Shown here: piece by piece, positions 46,901-58,900 of the stretch
Position numbering within the stretch: the stretch's first letter is position 1
Layout: each line of letters begins with the position of its first letter
NCBI RefSeq assembly: GCF_001649575.2
Contig: NC_051446.1
Coordinates: 23,314,306-23,378,305 of the forward strand
Length of the DNA: 64,000 nucleotides
Direction: 5' to 3'
Origin: Kryptolebias marmoratus
Taxonomy: Eukaryota > Chordata > Actinopteri > Cyprinodontiformes > Rivulidae
Program-made: the position numbers and the translations under genes
The notes under the pieces: model-generated
Seen by the model: the letters and a program-made list of their open reading frames with translations, nothing else
Databases searched by the model: none
What the model was told of the DNA's origin: nothing

Positions 46901-49900
46901 AAGTCATTCATGGCCCACCTCTGATGTAGCCTTTGTCTTTGACGGACTGCAGCGTCGGGCGCTTCATCAGGAGCTTCATCAGCTTGGTGCGGACCTTCTT
47001 CGGGTCGGTTTCTCCCGCGTTGCTGGGCGACGGCGTCACGGGCGGCTTGTAGGCTGAGGACGGAACACGCCGGCCGTTTAAAACCGGTCGGAACGAGTCA
47101 GCTTTCCAGCCGAGGCGCGGTTTCGGGCGAACTTACATTTTCTCTTCTCCTGTCTGTCGTCCCGGTCCGTGTTGCCAATCTTTTCGTACAAGTCTCCGTC
47201 CTCGTCCTCCGAGTGATGGTCCTGGTACTCCTGAAGAACACGCACGAATAAAACGTCAACAAAACGCGCCGAGCCTGGGAGGAAACAAGACGTTTTTGTC
47301 CTCAATTTAGTCCTAAAAAGCCCAGAGTAGAAAAACCATTAAAGCTATGCTTCTGTCTTTAGGTGGAGAGAAATGTGTTATTAAGGTGTAATTTCTAGTT
47401 TCTACCACTAGATGTCACTATTTGTCACTTTATAAAACAGCTGAATTACACTTTTCCTGCATCAAACAGGTGAACAGCAGCTGTTCTCTGTGTTTTCAGG
47501 CCAAAGGAAACCGTTTCCATAAGAAATATTAATGAGACAAGAGCAAAATGTTTAGAAGATGGAGTTCCTTGAAGAAATGCATATCGCCCGCTATCTTCTC
47601 AGCGTTTTAAATGGAAATCTTTTGGTGATAAAATGAGACAGATCTGTCACCATTTAGGTTGAATCTTGTAAATGATGTTAGGAGCGATCTTCTAGTAGTT
47701 GAGAGTGACTCTTAGCTACTACCACACCAACCTGACCGAGTTACAGTCATTTTTGTGTTAGCTGTGGCGGCCATCTTCAAGTTAACCAGTTACGGTTTGA
47801 GAGTTTCGTTAAAATCCGTCCGCTGGTTCACAAGATATGTTGCTAACGGACAGAAACGGGCGAAAACATTATCGCCCTCTCATGCTTGGCAGCGGGAAGT
47901 AAAAATAATTCTTCTTCTGGTTTGTGTCCACGCACAACGCAGCGACAGGAGTCGATTAGTTTGCATTTAGGCTGGAAATTTGTGGAAAAAAAGCTGTTTG
48001 TTTTTGTGGCAACAGAAAAGAGACGGTAGATTTTTATGGATGTTTTTTTCCAGAGTTTATCTCTTTATCAGCAGTCCCAACAGATGTTCATTTCCTAACT
48101 GCAGCTTTGTGTTGAAACATAGACCTATCAGTGTCTGGATGCAGGAAACGGCGAGTAAACCTAATTTGCAAATTCAAAACAATCCTGCGAGGTTTTCTTG
48201 GTTTTGCTTTTTCCTTTCAGAGACTTACGAGCTGTCGAATGGTGTCCCCTAAAACTTTGTGCCAGTCAGTGATGATGCTTTCTGTGTCGTTCTGCAGGAG
48301 GAACTCCACGCCATTCTTCCCTTTCAGCTGCAGGAGACAAAATAAGACAATTAATTCTTCGAGTTTATTCTGAGGAGAGCGATCATCCGCTTAGTGTCAC
48401 ACTTTGCATTATGTCAACACGGACACACCTCTAAGACATTCTTTTTGCTGGATTTGTCCTTCGTGGCCTTGACGATCGTCGCTCCTTTAAGCTCCACCGA
48501 GATCTCTGGGACGATCTGATTGGTCTTGTTCTACATGGCAGGGGAAGGGAAAAAAAAATGTAAAAAATCCAGCCGTTCGTGAAAACCGACTGCGCCGCAT
48601 TCCAAGAGGCGAGGCGAGGCGTGCGGAAAAAGAAAGCTGCCAAAAGCCGGCCCGTGACACAAGGGCTCGTCTGCGCCGTCGCTCCGAGACGCGACACGAT
48701 CGGCAACGCCGTCCTGCAGTTTAAGGTTTCGCTTCTTTGATGAGAAAAAAACATTACAGGAAGGTGTGGGCTGCGTGTCTAACAGTTAAAGGCATCAAAA
48801 CTAAACGAGGTCACACACAGAATACTAAAGTTCTGAGCACTTTAATCACTGAGCGTGTCGTACCACGGCGCCTCCGGAAGATTTAGGGTCTTTGTGAAAC
48901 GTCAGCACTCCGCCGCGGAGAACCGTCCACGTTGGAGTCCAGTTTTTCCTAAAAAAAAAGACGGCATTAATGACAAACAGAGGAAGGAAGCGGACTCTGA
49001 AACGCACCTTAGCTGTGAGCGGCAGCGTCGTGCCTTACCTGACTTTCTTTCCGTTCTCGCACACTTTCGTTTTGTTGAGAATCCCGGCCTTCTCCAGGGT
49101 CGGCACCTGGAATTTCAGCCCAGGAAGGAACGTTTTTGTTAGTGTTGGGCACAATTAGTGAAAACACACAGGGAACAAACTGTAGTCTGAGCACGGTGGT
49201 GGTAGCATCATGCTGTGGGGTGAACGTCGACATATATCATAATACTGGACGCCATATGGGATGTCAGCCTCAAGTCCCGCCTCCTCCACGTGGATATTTT
49301 TCTTTTCAGGCGTCGGCTTTTATTCCTGCCTCGCTGATGTTTAAATACTCATCTTTCTATTTCGTTCTAATAGCTATTTCATGCTCAAAAGAAAGGTCAT
49401 GTGACACCTTGGTTGTGGGCGGGGCTTGGAGCCACACACCCCTACTGCACAAACTCTGGTTCCAAAAAGTACAACATGGCGGCAGCTCTAAACCGCGTCC
49501 TGCTGGCTTCAGTTCCCAGCAACAGACGGCGAGGACGCTCGGTCTGGGATTATGATGCACGTCGACGGGATGGGATGACGTCGGAGGAGGAGCGCCTCCA
49601 AACGTCTTCAGCTTCACCTCAAATCCGAACACGAACATGGAGACAAGGAGCCCAAACACACAACAAACTGCTTTCTGAGGGGATAAGGCACGCTGACCTT
49701 AAACGTTTAGATGAACTCGGACAATAAGGCGCCGAATCCGCCCACGTTTCTGACCGGACTCGTCCCAGAAAACTACCAATTCTGCCAGAATTACACCAGA
49801 AACTTGTTGAATAAAAAAAAAAAAAATCAATAAACCAAAACACTCTTTGACCAAAGTGCTGCTCTGAAGGTAAAATAATGCCTTGCAGGTGAACCAAAAT

Positions 49901-52900
49901 ACAATAAAATCCACAAAAACAAAACAATTTCAGATTAATGAATTACAATTGAACTGTAAAACCGGTAAAATGAATAAAAACCAACAGAAAATCAAGATAT
50001 TCTGCTCAACAAGAAACACCTAAGGTCCGAGTCGCTTAGAGCTGCTCAAATCGTTGATGGATAAAAATAAAAGTATTAAAGTCACTTAGCCAGATATACT
50101 TGGTCCTGTCTTTTTATACTTTTGAGGAAAATCCCTAACTTAATTCTCGCTTTTAAAGAATATGTTCGAATAAAACATTTAAAAGCCCCAAATTAGTGAC
50201 GGTCATTTCCACGCTGCGTGGACGTAAACTTCTGGACACAGCTTTAAAAAACAATAAAAAGGTTGTGGTTGTTAAAGCTCGGTGAGCATTTCCTGTTTGT
50301 GACAACAACAAAATGCTTCTGAGATAATAAAAAAGACGAAACGGGAGCGTTTGAAGAGCAACACTTTGGAGTTGAAGCTGCACCGTTTGTGCAGCAGAAG
50401 AAAGCTGCATCGCGACCACAAACATCAGCATCCGAAGTCTGCACAAAGCAGAAGGTATAAATAGCTTCGCGTTTGAAGAAAAAATGACTGAAGGATAATA
50501 GTAATTTTTTTTAAAAATGGGGCTTAATTTTCATAAAATAAAAACATCTCCTGCTGTTAGGGTTCGGCTTTCAGGCTTGCTCAAACAGCACAGGAAGTAT
50601 TTTAACAACGGGGAACAAAAGTGACTGAAATCCTAAATACCACGATGTAAAATCCACTAATATAGTGAATTATTCTCCACAGCAGGACCTCGGGTCAAAA
50701 CCAAACTGGATCCTTTCAAACAGCTCGTATGAAACGATCTCTAATGAAACATCCCTTTCCTCATCGAACACTTTTTAACCAACAAAGAAATAAGAAGATC
50801 TGTTACGGCTCAAACAAAACGCACAAGTGGACTTTTTGTTGATAACGAAACTCTTATGAGCAGGAAGTAAAAGTCAGGAAGTTGTGAGCTCCGTAGGAGT
50901 ATCAGTAGCTGTATCTCCATATGGCAACGAATGATTATTAAAGTTTTGTCTCTACGTTTTACAAAAACTAGACAAGAGTTTAAAGAACCCTGACAAAATA
51001 AATTGTTAAAGCATTCTTTGTTGCCTTCAAAAACCACAAGCTTGGATATTTCGGTGACTTTGAATCTATTTAAAGGTAGAAATAAAAATAAAGTGTTATT
51101 CAGCAGCCACACCCTGCAGGTGTGAGTGAATGGCTAACCACAGCGCAGTCTGTGCTAACGAGACGAGAATTAGTGCCGCCATCTTGGTAGGTGCTACCAA
51201 GATGGCAGAGATCTGAGTAAAAAAACTTAAACTCAGCCAAGAAGCTCGTTGTTTTTCCAACGTTATTGATAATTATTGGAACCTGAACTTCAAAAAAAAA
51301 ACTTACGTTTATCTTTTTTTTTTTTGGAAATACTTATTATTATACCTAGGGTCATCGCTGTCTAGACTGGTCAGCTATAATTACTTAAAACAGGGTAAGC
51401 ATGTAGCAGCTAACTGTCAGTATTAATAACATATTGTTCTAAATAAAAGCCATTAGTCTACAACGTCAACAAATCCGTTTTAGAAGAGGAATTAGTGTAA
51501 AGGTTAGGCAAAGGCTCAGTTATTCATGTCTAAATATTGACGTGAATGGTATATAACGCCTACATATTTTCAGAAAAAAATAGCAATATGTAGGTTTAGG
51601 TTTTAAACCAAGTAAATTTAACTACAGACGCTGACAGCAGAGCTCTGGTTAGTCGAAGTAGACGTGTACAAGTACTTAATTACTTTGTGGTCTGGCCTGA
51701 ATGATTACAGCACTTGTTAATTTTATCAACGCAGCGGTAGTGTTGACTGGGCTTGGTGGGAGGCTCATCACCCCCGTTTCCACACGATGCACGTGTTTAT
51801 TTAAGTCAAATAAGGCAGTTTATTTGTGCTTCTGGGCTGATGACGCAGCTTACAGCACGTATGAAGTCTTAACAGTGGCTTCAACGTGGAAACAGTTCAG
51901 GCTGATGGCACCTAACAAGATGGCGGCCACGACTCTTAATCTATGCATTTCTGAGACTTTATTAGTGAATTTGGACACATTCAGAGCACAACAGCGTCAC
52001 ATATGATGCATATGAGAGATGGAGCGGGACATCAAGTGAAACAGATTCTCGTTAAATGATCTAAAGTCGCACCGTTTGCTTGTCATAGATAGATGCTACC
52101 ATCTATGGATCAAGCTCAGGTGAGCGCTCAAACTAACAACCCACATTGTAGCGCAGCCACCTGGAGGTCAGATAATAGGGATTTCTCCAGGGCCTAAACC
52201 CGACAGCCTTAAGAGAGAGACACAAAACGCCGTTCAGACACCGTTCAGACGCCGAGGCAGGCCACTGTGCTCACACTCACAATCTCACGCCTGGACCAGA
52301 AGGACACAAGATTCACTTACAGAAGGCTGCGTCTCCGGAGAGTTTCCTGTACTGGAGCTGTCGCTGCTGTAGTCCGACGTGTTCCTCGCATGAGTTGGTA
52401 CGAACCTCTGAAAATAAAACCAGCAGGAGGTTTAAAGATGAACAGATCACCAACAGAGAGACCACAGCATCTAAAAACATTTTTGAACAATAAATAGACA
52501 CCAAAGTAAACATTTTACGGCTTTATTTTGTACCTTTTAACACTTCAAATCTCTAAAGTAGCTGTAATCACCCTAATAGTCTGTATTTATTGTTTCCAGC
52601 TGTTTGTTTTTTCTGAATTGTTTTTACAATTTCCTTCAGAAAAATCTAGATAAAGAATCTGGGAAGATGTTTTTGTAGGTAGGTCAAGCTAACAGCAAAT
52701 AAGAGTCAAGCTAACAGCAAATAAGAGTCAAGCTAACAGCTACAAAGAGTCAAGCTAACAGCTAATAAGAGTCAAGCTAACAGCTACAAAGAGTCAAGCT
52801 AACAGCTAATAAGAGTCAAGCTAACTGCTAATAAGAGTCAGGCTAACAGCTAATAAGAGTCAAGCTAACAGCTAATAAGAGTCAAGCTAACAGCTACAAA

Positions 52901-55900
52901 GAGTCAAGCTAACAGCTAATAAGAGTCAAGCTAACAGCTAATAAGAGTCAAGCTAACAGCTAATAAGAGTCAAGCTAACAGCTAATAAGAGTCAAGCTAA
53001 CAGCTACAAAGAGTCAAGCTAACAGCTAATAAGAGTCAAGCTAACAGCTAATAAGAGTCAAGCTAACTGCTAATAAAAGTCAAGCTAACAGCTAATAATA
53101 GTCAAGCTAACAGCTAATAAGAGTCAAGCTAACAGCTTCAAAGAGTCAAGCTAACAGCTAATAATAGTCAAGCTAACAGCTAATAAGAGTCAAGCTAACG
53201 GCTCCAAAGAGTCACTCTGTAGTCTGAGCACGGTGGTGGTAGCATCATGCTGTGGGGTGACTCTACTCAGAGTCAAGTTAATGTTTTTTTTAATCTAAAC
53301 TACCTAAAGGTAGCACAACCCAAACTGCTGGATAATCTTTGAAATTTGCTCTTGAATCAGCCGTTTAGCTCGACTCCTCCATTCCTTTTCCCTCCGCTAA
53401 ACATCGTCTGCTGCAGGTAAGATACTGACTAACTCATAACTTCTTCATAAAACCCGGCTTCAAAACAACAACTCGCCCTTTTGATGCCCAAAAGGTGTTG
53501 GGCTGTGCCCCCATGCTTGACCGTTCCCTCCTCGGCCCACAGCCAACCTTGTGCACCCTTGAGGGAGGTGTTTAACGTCTGCACGCTGAGCTTTGTGGTG
53601 AGGAAAAGCACCAGCCCTTATTTGTGTCCAGGATCTCCAGCGTGTTTGTGCAAATGTTGCCTCTCCCTCCCTCTGCATCTCCGTCTTTGTCAATCGGAGA
53701 GTAACGTGGCGGATTTGCCTTCCCAAATAAGGGTTAAACCTTTCGGTGTTGGCTGATAAACACAGACTTGTGCTTTATATTTAGGCTGACCGGCACGCCC
53801 TGGATGTGTGACACGGCTTGTCTGAGTGTGTGTGTGTGTGTGTGTGTGTGTGTTGGCGTACCCCGTCATCCTGGGCTGAGCAGAACTGGGCAGGTCCCTT
53901 CGAGTCCCTCCAGTTTTTGATGACGGGCACGTTTTCTGCTTCGTCATCGTTCTCCAACCCGGAATGACTTGGACCTACAGGAGCCTAGAGGGCCAAAAAC
54001 TGGACTCAGATTCTTCCTTTTGGAGTCCGATAACCAAAAACGGCACGCACGGTGCAGGAAAAAAAACATCATTTTGTGGAAGAATGAGGGCGTTGTACCT
54101 CAGGCAGGTTCCACTGGGACCTGGAGCCGTTCCTCTGGTAGTAATAGGTCTGACCCTGCTCATCCATAGACTTGATCCACTGTTACACGACAAAAAAATC
54201 AACTCTTAACTTCGTTCACTGCCTCGTATATCCTCAGAAACTGACAATCGTAAAAAAAAATAACAACAGGAATTTACTGTAATCCACGTCGGGCAGCAAA
54301 GAAAGTAAAGAAAAACCGAAAGATGCGAGAGTCTCTGCGAAATAACTTATTTAATCAAAAGAATTTAATTATTTAATTACTGTTAAGCAGGTCAGACATT
54401 CAGTTAAGTCTTTTTTAACTTATTAAACACATTTATATGTTGCTCTGCCCATTTTTTAACCTTAAATATAAATAATATTTTTCAGCTTCTGTATTTTTTG
54501 TTTGCTTTTTTTACATCCTGAAAGTTTTTGCATTGATGCAAAATGATTTGATTATCAAATGACTGAATTCTAGGGGGTTTTTATATGTTGAAACATTTTA
54601 TCTTTTATTAATCTTTTGCTCATTTTTTTTAAATGCTAATTTAGGTAATTATTTATTAGAACAGAAAGGATTCAGTAAAGAAAATCACAAAGTTTCAAAC
54701 CAAACTTTCTCCTCCATCTTGTGTTCCAGCTGATTCAGGGAGATTTTCATATCTTTCCAAAACAAATTATTAAACATTCGAGCTCGTGTGTGGAGGTGAC
54801 TTTTGACCTTTAGTTTCCAGCTCTGTTCCTAGCCACATTAGCTCTCAGCTACGAAAAGAAAAGGAGGAAGGGAGACTGAGATCTAAACCTTTAAGGGAAA
54901 AATAATCATCGTTCTTGTTCTCCGACTCCGGGGTCAACGGTTCGGTACCTGATCGGGAGAATTCTCGTTGGTGAACACCCACGTCCCGTTGGGTTCCACC
55001 TTCAGGTTCCAGCCGGGCGGCGTGCTGCGGTCCAGGTTGGCCCGGGGGATGTGGGTCCGGCTGGTGTGGCTGAAGGCGTACTCCTTCGGCCCGGCAGCGC
55101 TGAGCTCCTCGTAGGCGTTGGCCTGGTCTGCACCGGGGTAGTCCTCCGGGGGGTAGTCCTCCTCGGGTAACGGAGGCTGCAAAAAAAGACGAGCGAGTTT
55201 CTGACAGAACGAAGTAAAACTGGGACTCTGTCTCCTCTAGTTTTTAGCTCATTTTCACTTTCAGCTGTGGTTTTGCTCATCTTTCGTCTCACCGTTGTTT
55301 GGCTAACTGTAGCTTTTAGCTACATTTTTGCTAATTTGATTTTTTAGTAATAGTTTTGCCAATTTTAGCTTTAAGCTACTGTTTCACAAGTTTAACTTTT
55401 AGCTATGATATTGCTCATTTAAGCTTTTAGCTACAGTTTAGCTAATTTAGCTTTTACCTACTGTTTTGCTATGTTAAGCTGTTAGTTACAATTTTGCTAT
55501 ATTTTTGTTATCGATTAACAAATTGTTAGCTTTCAGCTATGGTTTTAGGAATATTTGGATTAACTACAGTTTTGTTACATTTAGCTTTTAGCTGTGGATT
55601 TGTTAATTTTAGCTTTAAGCTACTGTTTCACAAGTTTAACTTTTAGCTATGATATTGCTCATTTAAGCTTTTAGCTACAGTTTAGCAAATTTAGCTTTTA
55701 CCTGTTGTTTTATGCCTAGCTGTTAGTTAGTTTTGCTAATTTACGCTACAACTTTGCTAAACTTCGTTATCAATTTGCTAATTTTAGCTTTTACTTATTG
55801 TTTTACGTTTTGCTATACTTAGCTGTTAGATAGTTTTGCTAGTTTTAGCTTTCAGCTATGGTTTTGCTAATAATATTTGGTTTAAGTACTGCTTTGCTCA

Positions 55901-58900
55901 TTTTAGCTTTTAGCTTCCATTTAGCTAATTTTAACCTATAACTACTTATTTGGTACATTTACGTTTTAGCTACGATTGTAGCTTTTAGCTGTTTTGCCTG
56001 TTTTAATTAACAGTGAAGTCATTGAGTGTTTTAGCAGAAAGTGTCTCCATCTGATTCTTGTTTTGCGACTGTTTGGTCAAATATTTAATCGCCTCTAAAG
56101 CGATTAAATATTCCCTGAAAATCCACTGAAACGTTTTCAACGAGCTGAAGTTTTACTGAACGACGTGAGGCGAATCATTTTATCAGCCTCCATAAAAACG
56201 TTTCCATGAAGTCCATAAAGTTTTATTCTCTCCTGACCCATAATTAACGTCTCCCCAACTCAGATAAAGTTGTTCAAGGGTAAGAACCGGGTCACTGGCT
56301 GCTCGGGTTCTGATCCGAATGTGCTGTAATTAAAACGTGCATGTAGATATAGATTCGTGGCTCAATGTTGTCTTAAGTTTCCCAGTTTTAGGTGGATTTA
56401 AAACGAGGACAGAAGTCGTGTCTGCTCTGTCGGCGCAGGAGATTTAATTTCCCTAAAAGTGGAGCGTATTTACAGTTTTCCCCCGGGTGAGGCTAAAAAC
56501 GGGAGGAGCTAAGTGGAGCAGTCCTTACCGGCCCATCGTTGTGAAACCTGTGCACGCTCATAGGCTCCATCAGTAGGGGGTACGGACTCTGCTGCTCGGG
56601 GGGCTCCCAGGACGTCTCCCCTGACGTCGGGTTGTAGAAGTAGGGCTGGCCACTGGTTTCATCCACCAGCTGCTCCCAGTCTGACGTCCACCCAGAGGCG
56701 GGGGAGGCGGACAGGGCCGGGGACTGGAGGGGCGACGGGGAGCGCGGTTCCTCCGCGGGGTCCGTGGGGGAGTCCGGGAAGGGGTGGTCCCAGGTGGTGC
56801 GCCCTGTGGCGGGGTGGTAGTAGTACTCCTGCCCACTGTCCCGGTCAACGTGCACCTCCCATCCCTCCTGGTCGAGGTAGGAAGGAGAGCGAGGCGAGGG
56901 GTCCTCCAGGGGGGACGCTGAGATGCTCTGACGAAGCTGTGCTACGTTGACGTACACGGCCGAGTGAAGACTCTCATTCTGCACCTGAGGAAAACGTCAG
57001 AAGAGACGAGAATGATGACACGAAGGCAGATTTAAGACCGAAGTTTAAAACAAACATCCTGAGAGTCCTGTTAGAGCTCAAAGTATGTGACAGGGACAAC
57101 TCTCAGCTACTACTGCGTCCAATTTTAGCTCAATATCTGCAAAACTGGCTGAGCTGCAGCCATTTTTGTGTTGGCTAAGGGCAGTTAGCATCTTTCGGAG
57201 TCATAACTGCTGGCCTTTTATGGCGGCAGGGTAATAAATAAAAAAAGCTGATGTCCAAAGATGTCTCACAGGTGTTTTAACCACAGATGAAATGAAATAA
57301 ATGTCGTCACAGTGGTGACAAACAGAGTTTCAAAAACGAGACAAACTCAACCGCGCCTCAGCTAGAAGCTAACTATAGCCCTGCAGCTAACGCAGCACAG
57401 GAAGTCAGCTGAAGAAAGCCACAAACGGCTGCAGTGTTCCTCCGACGCCAGCGATCGATACACAGACCCAGAGACGTTCGTTCGTTTCGCCATGAAGACA
57501 ACCGGATTCTGAGCGAAGGCAATCCGAGCTGACTCCTGCCTGAGCAATCAAAACAATCAGCGTTGCTTTATAGAGCGCTATAAAAGAGTAAACCACCATA
57601 AAAACATAAACATGTGACCACAGGTCAACAGCAGTGAACTGAAACTGGGTTAAACGTCTCTGCCGTGTCTCTGCCGTGTCTCTGCCCCACTTTCTGACGG
57701 CAAGAAGCTGCTGCAGATCGAGGTTTTTATCGCCTGGGACGAGTTTCCAAAATAAGAAGTGAAAACATGAAGTGGATTTTAGTTCTTCTCGTTTAGATCA
57801 GCGTGAGACACGTTTTTACTCAAAACAAACAAACACTCGATCCTCTTCAGCAATAAATTTAAATAAACACGTCCAGATCTCTTCGGCTTATTGCTCTGTT
57901 TTTCTGCTACCTTTAGCTTTCAGCTACTGTCCTGCTACTTTTAAACTTTAAGCTAACTTTTGCTCCTTTTAGTTGGCATTTTGCTACTTTATATTTTAGC
58001 TACTGTTTCGCCAAATTCAGCAACTGTTCTGCTGTTTTTAGTCGTTAGCCAGCTTTCTGATACTTTTAGCCCTAATTTTCATTGCTTTAGCTTCTAGCTA
58101 CCCTTTTGCTTCTTTCAGGTGATAACTAGTGTTGCTAATTTTAGTTTCTAGCTAGCATTCTGTGACTTTTAACTACCTTTTTTGCTACTTTTAGCTACCC
58201 TTTTGTGTTTTTTGCTCTAAGCTAACTCTTCACAACATTTAGCCAACTTTTGCTGCTTTTAGCTAGCACTTTGGTATGTTTGGCTTTAATTTGGCGTTTT
58301 GTTTCTGTTAGCTTTTTGCTACTTTTAGCCATAATTTTCTAAATTTTAGCTTCTATGTAGCCTTTTGCTACTTTCAGCTTTTTTCTAGTTTTGATAGTTT
58401 TAGCTTTTTGTTCATTTTGGTTGTTTTTAACTACATTTTTGCTGCTCTTTAGCTTTGCTTTCTTAGCTTGAAGCTAACCTTTTGCAACATTTAGCCATGT
58501 TTTTGCAGCTTTTAGTAGCTCTTAGCTAGTGTTCTGTTTCCTTTAGCTGCTTCAGCGAACTTCAGAGTCGTTCGGCGCGCAGTCCTGCTGATTCCAGACG
58601 TTTATGTCCGTGTTCAGTTGTTGTTTTTCCGTCTGTGCCGCTCGGCGGGAACAGAACATGTAAAACCCGAGCCGCTCGTCGCCGCTCATTTGTTTAAAAG
58701 CCGCCGGCGGGAATGAAAGCAGCTCCTGCTCTCAGCGCCGCGGGAGCTTCGCCTGAAAACCCGACGCTGTGCTTCTTTGAATCGATGTTTTCCCAACTTC
58801 GCTCCGCCGAGGCGCTCCTGGGAGTCTTCGCCCTCAGAGGGCGTCCGCTCGGAAGAAACAAACGTCTCTACATTCAGCTGTTTATAATAATTTATAAGCT

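Noticed and set aside
52680..53215. CRISPR-like regular array
   Set aside because: Units are 22 bp back to back with no unique spacers, in a vertebrate intron; it is a minisatellite.
53971..53977. Acceptor TGTAG nearer to the arhgap27 linker exon
   Set aside because: Its use would leave the exon one base out of phase with its upstream neighbour; the AG ten bases upstream restores phase 0.
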